From Rheum nobile (lineage: Eukaryota; Streptophyta; Magnoliopsida; Caryophyllales; Polygonaceae), in assembly GCA_027886185.1 (NCBI GenBank), contig WOAB01000226.1:1736001-1800000 (forward strand): 64,000 bases of DNA, read 5' to 3'. The number at the start of each line of letters is the position of its first letter. Position 1 is the stretch's first letter. The position numbers and the translations under genes were made by a program. This document shows, piece after piece, positions 11,259-22,700 of the stretch. The notes under the pieces are model-generated. The model saw only the letters and a list, made by a program, of their open reading frames with translations. It ran no database searches and had not been told where the DNA came from.

Positions 11259-11378
11259 ACGTGGAGCGGACGCGTGATTTTGGGTGCATATTTTGCACAC
11301 AAAAGTCACGCCCACGCATAGCATATGCGTGACTTTTGTGTGCAAATATGCACCAAAATCACGCATACGCTTCACATT
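11259..11378. repeat. Long palindrome, arms about 52 bp
   Basis: The left arm (about 11259-11311) and right arm (about 11326-11378) are near-perfect reverse complements around a loop of about 14 bases. The best-matching core is CGTGATTTTGGTGCATAT with TTGCACACAAAAGTCACGC. Arm differences are few single bases or one-base gaps. It lies between the OTU end of the Mutator-like gene and the PMD gene, so it may mark an element end or the border of two elements. I see no clear target duplication. Confidence 0.8.
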
Positions 11379-11763
11379 TGCCTAATATTGTTTTTTGAAT
11401 TAAGTAGAACCTTTTAAAATAAAAATGGAAAAATTATTTATATGAATCCTTTTAAATATTTAAAAATATGTATATATAAATTGAAAAATTATATTAATAT
11501 GAACCATTTTATAATTATGTTTGGCCATATATATTGAAAAAATGTGTACATTCATCACAATCCATCAAAAATTCAAAGTGAACCCTTTATAGGCCATTAT
11601 AATTTATAAAGGTTATTTTGAATCAAGGAAGGTTAACAATCCCATCAATATGAATAGCATTCTCATTTCGTAGTTTTGCATTCATAATCGTTACAACTAA
11701 GGGCTAAACCCTCATCTATACAAAAGGTGTTGGTGTACGGCCAGCTTACACTCTAAATGTACG

Positions 11764-12319
11764 TCACTGTGCAATCCTCTCATCGTAGAACTTGTCCCAA
11801 CCAGCAATACTAGAGTCTTTGAATCTCACCCAATAGGATGGAGGGGCGGTAGTGGAGTATATCACTGAGCCACAACTACAATAAATGTAAATATTAAGTT
11901 TGGATATTTTATGACCTAATTTAATAAATGTTGGTATTAATTTACGTACTTATCGAAATGAAGTGATTTTCAATTAAAGCTATGGACATGATCATGGTTG
12001 GTGGTTTGTCGTTGTCATGGGAATCCTTCATCGGTAAACATAGGCATGGGCCGTTCCATGACAGAAACACAAGAGCCACCCGGAATCGAGTTGCAAATGC
12101 TAAACCAACCATGGGCATCTCCATCCAGTATTTCGAATGGCAAGGACTAGAAAAGTAGTTGACATTCTACACAAGGACATCATGCTGGTTCACAACGGGA
12201 TCTATGCTCATATATATATATTTGTTTACCACCAGCTCTTCCTCGATCTCCATGCAAACTCTGTAGTAATCACTCTCAAGTCATCCCAATAGTACAGCTA
12301 GGCTCCGATAACCACAATG
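11764..12319 (-). pseudogene. OTU cysteine protease domain, C-terminal part of the Mutator-like gene
   Basis: This continues the minus-strand reading frame cut by Sirevirus B at 12320/44562. Joined across the insertion, the frame carries the catalytic Cys block (AQNVEAD then HCGYRSLAVLLG) and, near 11945-11965, the catalytic His block ENHFISI. It also has VVNQHDVLV and VALVFLSWNGPCL between them. A GT-AG intron at about 11940-11882 leads to a last exon with WVRFKDSSIAGWDKFYDERI and stop TGA at 11764. Decay is visible: DGHC-type Gly is Ile, with stops after AVLLG and DVLV. OTU proteases cleave ubiquitin-type conjugates; any role in transposition is unknown. Confidence 0.75.
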
Positions 12320-12596
12320 TGTAGGATCGTGATTGTTAGATAAAAACTTAAGGAACTCAGAATATCAATTCTCAGTTCCTTTCGTAGCAGAAATAAACAA
12401 TCAAACAAATGACCAGTTCCTTATAGTGGAAACCTTTGATTGCCAACTAGCAATCCAGGATAAAAACCACTACCTTTCTTTCGAAAGGATTTCAAAGTCT
12501 ACTTCTTGATTTCTTATCTCTTTTGGTTACAACTTATCCTAGGAACGAACACACAGTTCCTTTGCCTTACACACAGTTAGACAATCCTAGATAACT
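12320..12596 (-). repeat. 3' LTR of Sirevirus B, outer piece
   Basis: From TGTAGGATCG to CCTAGATAACT, 277 bp, matching the start of the 5' LTR at 43453 with about six differences. It ends in TAACT, the target duplicated by insertion of Sirevirus A. The missing remainder continues at 34244. Confidence 0.92.
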
Positions 12597-13731
12597 TGTA
12601 GGATCGTGATTGTTAGATAAAAATTTAAGGAACTCAGAATATCAATTCTCAGTTCCTTTCGCAACGGAAATAAACAATCAAACAAATGACCAGTTCCTTA
12701 TAGTGGAAACCTTTGATTGCCAACTCGCAATCCAGGATAAAAACCACTACCTTTCTTTCGAAAGGATTTCAAAGTCTACTTCTTGATTTCTTATCTCTTT
12801 TGGTTACAGCTTATCCTAGGAACGAACACACAGTTCCTTTGCCTTACACACAGTTAGACAATCCTAGATAACTTAACACAATCAATAATCAATCCAAGAA
12901 ACAGACTTTTGCACATAGGAACTATCACTTACAGTCACAGGAACTTAGCACTCAGCTCTTCTTCCTTGACTGGTTCCTCTTGATCTCGGATTGCTTTGAT
13001 GATCTTGTTTGGAACTTCACACTAGATATTTGCTAATGAGTGTGAGTCGTGTTTTTGTGCTCGAAGATAACCCTTGGGTTAGTCTTCCTTTTATAGAGGT
13101 TTCTTCGCAGCTCGATCCTCTCTGGGTTCCCACAGATTGAGCTTGCCCTAGATTGAGTGGTTCTCCTTGATTCACGTTGTTCTTGGCATGTGCAAACAAC
13201 CTAGGCAGCTCTGAATCTCTCTTGGTTGGTCAACTACCTTAGACGATCCTTGCAATGTCATTGTCCAAACGCTTTCGTCCGAGATTGACTAAGCTGGCCG
13301 CTTGGGAACCGTCTTCTAGACAGCGACGTCTTCATGTCCTGTCGCTTTCATCGTCTCTGTCCGAGGTAGAGGTTCTCTAGGCATCTTGTTCTTTAGCTCT
13401 TGGACCTTGGCGGGATTTTGGAAGCTTCGGACAAGTCGGTTTTGACTCCTTTTGTCCGAGGTTGTGTGTCCCCAGATTTCTCGGGAATCGCAATGTCGCA
13501 AGCTTCATTTCTGGGCACACCTGGGTTCCTCTGGATTCCTTCAGCTGTCTTGTTCCTTTGGTTCCCTAGTTCTGTTTGGCTTTCCTGCCTTTGGTAAATT
13601 CATGTGGTTCCTTAAAACACATCTTTGAGATAAAACATTGTTATCATAATATTTGTCATCTTCAAAAGTAGAGAAACTGAGGAACGGAACTCTCAGGGGA
13701 ACCTAAGTTCCAGAGTTCCGTTTCCTAACAA
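12597..13731 (-). repeat. 3' LTR of Sirevirus A
   Basis: 1135 bp, TG...CA in both orientations. On the minus strand a TATA-like CTATAAAAGG lies at 13096-13087. The inverted pair CGGACAA...TTGTCCG lies near 13428-13468. It matches 33109-34243 with roughly 2 percent difference by eye over the first 430 bp. Confidence 0.92.
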
Positions 13732-13988
13732 TTTCCCCCTTTTTGATGATGACAAATATAAGGAACCTGGCAACATAATAGGACTTTGAATCTTATGAGA
13801 CCATATTAAGATAAAGGGATTTACAACATTTCAGATTAGTGTTTGAACATTCAATGGTTGCAAATTCCCCCTAAGCAAGTGAACGAGTTGATTTTAAATT
13901 CCCCCTTAGAAGTAGAACTAGTTCAGAGTTCCTATTAATCCAGTAGTCTCAAAGTTCAAGGTTCCTATCCTTTTCTTCCCCCTTTTGA
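13732..13988 (-). other. Polypurine tract cluster of Sirevirus A
   Basis: The PPT abutting the 3' LTR reads AAAAAGGGGGAAAT on the minus strand (13732-13747). Further PPT-like runs of five or so G within A-rich context occur near 13866, 13900 and 13977. Repeated PPTs upstream of the 3' LTR are a described Sirevirus trait. Confidence 0.75.
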
Positions 13989-14334
13989 CATCATCGAAAA
14001 GATTAAGTACAAGTTAAGAACATGATATCCAAGTAAATATGCGATTGCATCAAACCCATAAAAGTCATAATGAAAACTTAAGGCAAGGACAAATCGATCA
14101 TGGGAACGAAACTAAAGATAATCATTAAAGCTTCACTGATCATTGTTCAAAGACACACAACATCCAACAAAAACTACAGTCGACAAAAGACAACAACACA
14201 AATAACAAACGGCAAGGATAACAACAAAAGCAATCTTAGGAAAGACAACAATGGGATAGAAGAGGGGAGTAGGATCCTAAGGGAAACTACTAGCTCGCTG
14301 TGGAGTTACAACACAGGGAACCATAACAAGCGTT

Positions 14335-14826
14335 CATATGGCATAGTAGCGGCCTCCTCTTCTTCAACCTTGTCGGCGATTCCTACATGTTAGCCCGTGG
14401 CCTGATGAGCACTGATTGCACCTTGCCAATCCTTCTGCAGAACTTCCACCAACCTTTCGACAACAGAACTAATGCGCCCCAACTCTCTTACTTGATCATG
14501 GAGAGCGACCAGGATAGCAGTCGAGCCCACCATGATAGCCTTTTCAATACGATCTAGAGCAGTAAGGATCGCAGAGGAGTCTGGAGAGGGGTTGAGATGT
14601 GGCTGGGAACTAGAAGGGGCCTTGGAACTGGCCTTTTCCTTAGGCAGTTGAGCTTGAGCTTGAGAAGGGGGGTCTTGTTGTTCCTTTGTCTTCATCTTCC
14701 GAACTGTGGCCAAGGTAAGACACTTGCTGTAGACTGTCTCAGGCAGATCAATTGGGTACTGGTGAAGGTTGGAGAGAATGTTTTTGATGATATGAGGGAA
14801 GGGTAAAGCATGGGAGTCATGGGATG
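14335..14826 (-). pseudogene. Envelope-like ORF of Sirevirus A, C-terminal part
   Basis: Continuation of the reading frame from 25848 after the chromovirus. It encodes a Gln/Pro/Ser-rich linker and then a helical segment (AILTALDRIEKAIM, VALHDQVRELGRIS). The equivalent in Sirevirus B lies at 36100-35702. A premature TAA at 14390 corresponds to a Gln codon in B. Confidence 0.7.
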
Positions 14827-15077
14827 TGTGATACCCCGTATTTTTGTAAGGTTATTTTGGGAATTATGGAATTTTCCCGAGTACCCGTTGTGTACGTCGG
14901 ATTTAATTCAGGTAGCTTGAGACATTTTGTAATGTGCTCTATATCTGTAATATTTTTCTCAGTGAAATAATATACAGACAAGGTGCCTTGAATTTTAAAT
15001 TGTCGTTCGCGTACGATAATTTTTATCTCGGTTTATCGTCAAGCTCGTTCAAAGCCGAATGGGCGGGAAAAGGGGGA

Positions 15078-15252
15078 AACGGCGATCGCCATTCAGAAAC
15101 GGCGACCGCCGTGGTTGGGCCCGAAGAGTCAACGTGTCAGCTTCTAGCTGGCCGCGACAGGCCTAGCGACGGCGATCGCCACATTTACGGCGACCGCCGC
15201 ATTTATGGCGACCGCCGCATGCCCGCCGCAGGCAAAATTACGGCGACCGCCG
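15078..15252. repeat. GGCGACCGCC motif array in the 5' LTR
   Basis: Six short near-palindromic units (GGCGAYCGCC, some with flanking ACGGCG...CGCCG) are spaced irregularly over about 175 bp, directly upstream of the LTR TATA box at 15359. Two more units lie near 15613 and 15632 in the transcribed part. One ATTTACGGCGACCGCCGC unit is repeated in tandem here (15182-15218) but is single in the 3' LTR. Confidence 0.85.
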
Positions 15253-15358
15253 TGATTGTCCAGTGGGCATTGCCCGCCGGTCGTCGGCGTCGTTCGAGGC
15301 GCGCCGTTGCGTCGTTTGCCACGTCTGAGGGTTTGCAGATCACTCCTTGGGGTTTGCC

Positions 15359-15366
15359 TATAAATA
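15359..15366 (+). promoter_or_regulatory. TATA box of the chromovirus 5' LTR
   Basis: TATAAATA in GCC-TATAAATA-GACG, conserved at 23934-23941 in the 3' LTR. Transcription would be expected to start about 30 bp downstream, near ACAACCCCG. Confidence 0.65.
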
Positions 15367-17235
15367 GACGAGCTTGGGCATGGGTTTTGGGTCATCTACA
15401 ACCCCGAATCGCTGCCAAAACTCTCCCTCAAAGTGAGTTGTGTTTTCGTCGGTTTTCTTGTGCTCGCCGGAGGTGTCGTGGTGTGTTTCCAGAGTGCCTT
15501 TGTGAAGCTTTTGGTTAGCCTTGGAGGTTAGAAGCCAAAGCAAGTCGAAGGAGGCCGACCCGCTCGTGTTTTGGGGTGAGTTTTCTCTCGTTTCAGTCGG
15601 CCGTGTTCTTCACGGCGACCGCCGCCAAGAACGGCGACCGCCGCCAGTGCCCAGAACGCCTTCGTGGCTTTGGCTTGGTCGGTTGTCGTCGTGGCGTCTT
15701 TCCTTTCGTGTTCTTTCACCGTGTTTAGATTCGTACTGTTTATGTCGGATCTAACTTAGGGTTCCTTTTATGGGTCGACTCGAAGGCTGTTGTGCTGTCG
15801 GAACTATACCGTGTCGAGCCCGGAATCCAGTTGACGTCTTTAGACTATTCTGCGGAGTAAGGCAAGTGGCGGTTCGCTCTTGCACATTCGTTCCATATTT
15901 ACATTAATTATCAGTAGTTTATCTGAGTAATTAATTTGGAATGAATATTCTGTTTGTCTGGAAACGGTTTTGATAAACTGTTTTGAAAATCATATAATAG
16001 GTTGTATATCTGTTAGAACAACGCTATTATCTGTGATCGCCTTTCGGGCCTTTATGTGGATTTATCCTGTAAATGTTGTGGTGCTGTAACTGTTTAGTTA
16101 GCACTGTTAAATAGGAACGTTACTCGGACTCTGTCCAGTCGTTTCTTTATAATCTGGTATCGGGATGGCTCGTCCCCATCTGGTACTATTCTATGATCAT
16201 GATCGGTCTCTTACACATGTGTGTAGAGACAGGACACTTAGCTGGTGTCACAAACCTTTCGGTATACGTCACTCTCGACGAAACGTATACTAAGATGTGT
16301 CGTCCCACTGGTGGGGTACACATGTAAAAGTCTATAACGTGATGTGTGTTTTCGAAACATAAATCAGATAAGTGCTACCTTGACGCACATAATTAATACA
16401 CCTTGGGCGAGTAGTGCAGCTAAGTTCAGTGCAGCTAGGAAAACTCGTCTTGACTTGAATGTAGTACGTTCTCTTTCCAATCTGGATTCGCTATAGGCGA
16501 TGAGGTTGGTCGTGAACCGAAGTATCTCAGTCAGTTTTAAATCATTGTTGAATGATTCTGTAACTTTCCAGATTTGTCATTACTTCCTTAAAGACTCATT
16601 TCTCTTGGAGTCTCTTTTCGAGTTGATTTCTGTGAAGATTCAGTCTTCCAGAATCTTCTCTTGTGCATATCTCTTGTTATTCCAGTAGGAATATGATGGT
16701 TGACTACCGTTATCGGTTATTATCCGAGAAGCGGTGAGTCTAACCTAATATGACTGCTTCGAACCAGTCTGTTTTTTACCCTTGCTAGTCTATTCATTTA
16801 GACTAACCAACCAATATTTTTCCCTTGCATGGTTGGCTGGTGTCATCCGTTTGATTCGGCACATCAGTTAAGAAGTAGCTCAGAAGATTAGAAGGACTAT
16901 GGAGTCGGCGGTGGTTTTTGAATGTTTTAATTATTTCTTTAATCAGGTTATGATCCTTTGGACAATAACTCCGATTGTAAAATACTTTCTTAGTCTTCCG
17001 ATGTGTTTGGTTTAAACTATGTTTTGACCTATTCGGGATTGGGTTGTAATCCCGTAACTCTTGTTTCCTCGACAATGTTATGTTTTGGAATTTAATGCTT
17101 GATCTTTGTGTATCAATTGCATTTCATAAATTGTATTTATTTGGTAAAGCCTTGGGTGATCTCGGTAAGGAACACTGGGGTCACTGGCGATAATACCTTT
17201 CCAAAAAGGGTTAAGTTTTGGGGGTGTTACAGTTG

Positions 17236-17248
17236 TGGTATCAGAGCC
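17236..17248 (+). other. Primer-binding site of the chromovirus
   Basis: TGGTATCAGAGCC, four bases after the LTR end, complementary to the 3' end of initiator methionine tRNA, as in many plant LTR elements. Confidence 0.9.
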
Positions 17249-17615
17249 AAAAGTTTTTAAAACGGGTTTGGAATTTTTATAAACCATTTATCCGTTTTTG
17301 AAAAATGCTTTAAAAAGGACTCTGAATTTTCATTCTGAAAAGAATTTAAAAACACCGTTCATAGTCGTGTCTTCTTTATAGTCTGATATAGTAAGCTTGC
17401 TTCTATGTCTAGAAAGAATAATTCCTTCCTTATTGTTCGATAGGATGGGTGTCTGCTTTTCTATCGGTAGGGGGTCGGAAGACGCCAAGTCGGATCAGCC
17501 GAGGCTAGATTTTCCGTTACCTCAGTGATGTTTCGAGGTTGGAGGCCCGAGTAGCCCACCCGAAGACGTCAAGCACGTTCTCCCCGAGTCAGTTGTCCTT
17601 GTAGCCAGGAATGCT

Positions 17616-18371
17616 ATGGTCCCTAGACCTGCACCTGTGCCACCACCAAGGGTGGAGGAAGTACATGAATGGGAGCAGGAAGATGAGTTATCAAGGTATG
17701 AACAAGGGGTTTACCAAGACGACTTTCTGCTGGGACCAATTCCCGAGGAGATCGAGTACGAGGACGAGGAAGAGGAGATGCTTGAGCAAGATACTGTCGA
17801 GGACGAGGATATGATCGAGGATGATTCCGATGATGAGGATCCCATCGAGGATGATCCCGAGGATGAGGATCCCATCGAGGATGATCCCGAGGATGAGGAT
17901 CCCATAGAGGATGATCCAGAAGAGGATCCAGAGTTGGACCTTGGAGGGTAGAATCAGAAGCCCGGTACAGGATTGTCACCAGTGCCAGAGTACGCACCCA
18001 TGTCAGAAGTTGATTGGGAGGCACTGTATACCGAGTACGGTATTGGGAGAAGTGACAGGGAATCTCAGCCTATCCCTACTCCAAGGAGATGGAGGTCGGA
18101 ATCTGAGCTGTAGGAGATTCTCCGCCAGAGCGAGGTAATCTCCGCAGAACAGCAGCGTCAGAGGGATGAGTTGACCGCCAGTACTCAGAGGAGGGCTAGA
18201 ATAGGAGGACCAGTCATGGACGACCCATACTTTACCATGACTGAGCTAGGACTATGTGCTTCAGGGTCAAGCAGGGTACGAAACCCATCGCCAGAGCTCG
18301 ATGGTGAGTCTAGCCCGAAGAGACCATGCACGAGTAGCCAGTCGTATGGGAAACATTTTGGAACGCCTTGA
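17616..18371 (+). pseudogene. Acidic leader ORF upstream of gag in the chromovirus
   Basis: A 251-codon frame from ATG 17616 to TGA 18369 lies between the PBS and gag. It is interrupted only by TAG at 17949 and TAG at 18111, each fitting a CAG-to-TAG change. The order is Pro-rich start (PRPAPVPPP), acidic block with tandem DEDPIEDDPE units (about 17826-17930), a middle region with W and Y residues (VDWEALYTEYGIGR), a Gln-rich helical piece (SEVISAEQQRQRDEL) and a Ser/Pro-rich basic end. The frame is the same phase for 750 bp and the composition changes in blocks, which supports real coding. I recognise no domain. A coding ORF before gag is not part of the textbook chromovirus layout. Confidence 0.55.
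17826..17930 (+). repeat. 30-bp tandem repeat encoding DEDPIEDDPE
   Basis: Three to four units of a 30-bp repeat (GATGAGGATCCCATCGAGGA and following bases). The reading frame is kept and codes an acidic decapeptide. It lies within the leader ORF. Confidence 0.9.
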
Positions 18372-18661
18372 GGAGGAGTGGCGTTGCCTATCGTAATAGT
18401 TTCGTTTCTTAGTATTCCAAGTTGTACTTTGTGTAATATTTCAGTATTGCGGCAAGTACTTTGAGAAACACTTATATCTTCGAGCAATGTTGTCCAAACG
18501 CTCGAATGATAAACTTATGTGTAACTTGTGTAAGAATTCGAAGGTTCATCTATAAAATACCAAGTTGATCTATTCTGAGTAATTTATTTACGTTGGTATA
18601 TTGCATAAGTATATTGCATAATATTAATGTATTGAATGCTTGGAATTTGATCGGTAAATAG

Positions 18662-19789
18662 ATGGTGAACCCAAGAAGCACGAGGAATTCGACTCGAGCC
18701 GGTGCTGGGACTAGCCAAAACCCCAGACCAGCAGGAAGAGGTGTTTAGGATGAACACGAGTCTGAGTCTCGCGTCCAGCAGAGGCGTGAAGGTCAGGATC
18801 AGACCCAGGCGCCGACGCTATTTGACGCTGCAGCTGTTGAGGCAATCCGTGGGATCGTGATGCAGGCTATTACAGATGTCTTGAGACCAAGTGCGCCTCA
18901 AGCACAAGAAGTGCCTATTCATGCAGCGATTCCTGATGTTGTGGAACCCAGAAACCCTGTGATTCAGGAGACTGCCGTTAGGGCGAGGGACAGCTATGGT
19001 CGCGCTCTTAAGACCATTACTTCCATGAGACCCGACTGCTATAACGGGAAAGGGGAGCCAGTGGCAGTGACTCATTGGTTCTCCCATATGGAGAGGCTGT
19101 TCAGGAACGTGGAGTGTACGGAGGCCGAGAAGGTCCATATCGCTTCTCTTCAGCTGAAGGAGGAGGCTAGCGAGTGGTGGGAGAGCACTGGTTTGGCTAA
19201 GAGCCTAGTGTTGACTTGGTCGATGTTCAAGACCAAGATGGTTGATCGCTTTTTCTCTCGTGCTATGAGAGAGGAAAAGCATAAAGAGTTCTTGTACCCT
19301 CAGACTGATGGTCTGAGAGTGACCGAGTTGGCATATAAGTTCAACCATCTTCTACAGTATGCCACTGCCGAGATCACCAGCGAGGCTCAAAAGATCTGGT
19401 ACTTCCACGAGTGGATGAACCCGGATATCAAGCCATTAATGGTGCACCACACATGCTCTACCTTGGAGCAGTATGTGGATTATGCCTATAAGCTGGAGGT
19501 AACTCTCGAGGAGTCGACCAAGAGGCGCAACCGACAGAAGTCAATGCAGAATCAGAACCAGGGAGGTGGTTTTAAGCGCCCTGTACCACCGTCTAACTTC
19601 GCCAAATCCGGCCGAGCTAAGACGGAGATGACGCAAGGAGGATCGACTCAGAAGTCAGGGCAGACCAGGAGTACAGTTCAGTGTTATAACTGCGGTACTG
19701 CTGGGCACAAAAGCACTGAGTGTCGGAAGGAGAGAAGGCCATGCTTTGGGTGTGGACGTGATGGTCATCTGCAAAAGTTCTGCAAGTAG
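18662..19789 (+). pseudogene. Chromovirus gag
   Basis: ATG at 18662 starts a frame that runs through one TAG at 18746 and then stays open to 19787. The gag core includes DCYNGKGEPVAVTHWFSHME and EEASEWWEST. It ends in two CCHC zinc knuckles, CYNCGTAGHKSTEC and CFGCGRDGHLQKFC. Gag packages the RNA and forms the particle. The frame continues directly into pol through TAG codons at 19787 and 19796, so gag and pol were one polyprotein. Confidence 0.9.
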
Positions 19790-22700
19790 GGGAAGTAGAA
19801 GGGAGTAGAGTCGCAGCAAGGGTCAGTTCATCAGAGCAACCGACCTAGGTTTAAGCCTACCGAGACTCCTAGCCCTTCAGTGCAGACGACTTCTCAGAAC
19901 AGGGGAAAGGCCCCAGCTGTTTCTGGAAGTCAGGGCCAACGCTTGTACGAGATGCGTGAGGTAGATGGACCCAACGCTCCGATTGCTCAAGGTACTCTAT
20001 ACCTTCACTCTACTTCAGTGTGCATTCTGTTTGATTCTGGTGCTACGCATTCCTTTATTTCGGATAGCTGTGTTAGCAAGTTAGACTTAGTGTGCAATGA
20101 TTCGTGCGACCCTTTTGTCGTTAATCTTCCTAATGGAGAACGTTTGGTGGGAACCAAGCATTTTTCCGACTTTCCGATTACCATTCAGGGTAAGGAATTC
20201 GAGGCAGATTTAATCTGCATAGCCATGGCTCCATACGACATTATTCTCGGTATGGATTGGCTGACGCGTCACAAGGCAGTGATCGACTTCAGTTCGAGAA
20301 CGGTGACGGTGTCATCCGGGGGCCAATTCGTGTGCAAGTTCAAAGGTCGAAATGACGCTGATAACGGCAAGCTGATCAATGCGATGGCTGCGTTTAAGCT
20401 ACTACGACAAGGATGTATCGGGTACCTTTGCTACTTGGATTCGCCTGAGAAGGATGAACCTGAGGTTCTTGATATTCCTGTAGTTAGGGAATTTTCGGAT
20501 GTCTTTCCGGAAGAAATTCCAGGATTACCCCCAAATCGTGACGTAGAGTTTTCAATTGATCTCGAGCCTGGTACGGCGCCGATTTCCAAATCCCCGTATC
20601 GGATGGCTCCAGCTGAGATGCAAGAGTTGAAGAATCAACTTGAAGATCTTCTTGACAAAGGTTATGTCAGGCCGAGTGCATCGCCGTGGGGTGCTCCGGT
20701 ATTATTCGTCAAAAAGAAGAACGGATCGTTCCGACTTTGTATCGACTATCGAGAGTTGAACAAGGTGACGATCAAGAACAAGTATCTGTTGCCTAGGATT
20801 GATGACTTGTTGGACCAATTGCAGGGAGCAAAGGTTTTCTCCAAGATCGACTTAAGATCTGGATATCATCAACTCAGGATTCGGGAGCAGTACATTCCTA
20901 GAACTGCGTTTAGGACCAGATATGGTCATTACGAGTTCGTAGTGATGCCTTTTGGGCTTACAAATGCTCCAGCTGTCTTTATGGATTTGATGAACCGATA
21001 TTTTCACCAATACTTGGATAAGTTCGTGGTGGTTTTCATCGACGACATCTTGATCTACTCTCCGAATGAAGAAGTCCACGAGGAACATCTACGGATTTCC
21101 TTGTCGATCCTTAGACAACATCAGCTTTATGCTAAACTGTCTAAGTGTGAATTCTGGATAAAGGAAGTGGCTTTCTTAGGCCACGTGATCAATAAAAATG
21201 GGGTTATGGTTGATCCCCAAAAGATTGAAGCTGTGGCTAAGTGGACACAGCCCCAGAGCGTGAAAGAGGTGCGCAGTTTTCTTGGACTTGTCGAGTATTA
21301 TAGAAGGTTCGTAGAAGGATTTTCAAAGATCGCTCTACCTATGACCAATCTACTCCGCAAAGTCCACAAGAAGTTTGTCTGGAATGACAAGTGCGAGGTC
21401 AGTTTCCAGGAGTTGAAGCGACGGTTGACCTCGGCACCCGTGTTAGCACTCCCAGAGGGGAATGACGATTATGTGGTCTATAGTGATGCTTTCAAGTGTG
21501 GTCTTGGTTGTGTTTTGATGCAAAGGGGCATAGTCATTGCTTACGCATCTAGACAACTCAATACTTACGAAGAAAACTATCTGACCCACGATCTTGAGTT
21601 AGCAGCGGTTGTCTTTGCGCTGAATATTTGGAGGCATTACCTCTACGGTATAAGATGTCAAGTCTTCACTGACCACAAAAGTCTCAAGTATATATTTACT
21701 CAGAAGGAGTTAAATATGAGACAACGCCGCTGGCTAGAATTGCTCAAGGACTACGACATGGAGTTGTTGTATCATCCGGGCAAGGCTAATGTAGTAGCTG
21801 ATGCACTAAGCCGGAAGACAACGCATGAGACTGTAGTTGCTCTACTTACTGCTCAGACCAAGCTAAACCAAGAGTCATGCGACATTGAAGTCTTATATGA
21901 CCAGCGTAGAGGGTACCTGAGTATGATGGAGATTCAGGCTACACTGCTGGATCAAATCAAAGAAAAGCAAGTCGATGACATCATCTTGGTAAAGTTAAGC
22001 AGTGAAGTGATGGATGGGAAAGCTCCCAGTTTTGTGGTTCAGGATGATGGATCACTTTGGTTTTAGGATCGGATCTGTGTGCCTGACACAGAAGGTCTTC
22101 GTCAGTTGGTGATGAGAGAAGCTCATTCATCTGCTTATTCTGTGCATCCTGGCTCTAGCAAGATGTACAAGGATCTCATGAAGAAGTTTTGGTGGCCAAA
22201 CATGAAGTGGGACGTAGCAGACTTTGTGGCAAAGTGCTTAACTTGCCAGAAGGTCAAGATCGAACACCGCAGACCAGGTGGTGAGATGCTACCTCTCCCC
22301 GTGCCAGAATGGAAATGGGAGGACATTTCCATGGACTTCGTCACTGGGCTACCCAAGACTCGAAGTCAGAGAGATGCTATTTGGGTAATTGTGGATAGGC
22401 TTACGAAGAGTGCTCATTTCATATCCATCAAGACCACATGGGAAACCCAGAAGCTAGCCGAAGTTTACCAGAAGGAGATTGTCCGCTTACATGGCATTCC
22501 TAAGATCATTGTATCGGACCGAGATGGCCGTTTCATGTCAAGATTCTGGAAGGAACTTCATAAGGCTATGGGAACCGAGTTGAGGTTCAGTACAGCGTTT
22601 CATCCTCAAACAGATGGCCAGTCTGAAAGGACCATCCAGACTCTGGAGGATATGCTTAGAGCTTGTGTGCTCGATCATCCGACTAGCTGGGAGGACAGCT

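Larger units (their letters stand above)
14827..17231 (+). repeat. 5' LTR of the chromovirus (2405 bp)
   Basis: Begins TGTGATACCCCG and ends GGGGGTGTTACA. A TATA box TATAAATA lies at 15359-15366. Motifs of the form GGCGACCGCC or GGCGATCGCC occur six times at about 15080-15250 upstream of the TATA box and twice near 15613-15645 downstream. A long ORF at 14934-15518 is only an effect of these GC-rich repeats. Confidence 0.93.

Noticed and set aside
14934..15518. 194-codon ORF in the chromovirus 5' LTR (and 188 codons in the 3' LTR at 23527)
   Set aside because: It is kept open by GC-rich GGCGACCGCC units, spans the TATA box, changes with unit copy number and shows no domain.
17623..18024. Minus-strand ORFs rich in DHPRWDPH or SSSMGSSSSG over the acidic repeat
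   Set aside because: They are frame shadows of the 30-bp tandem repeat encoding DEDPIEDDPE on the plus strand.
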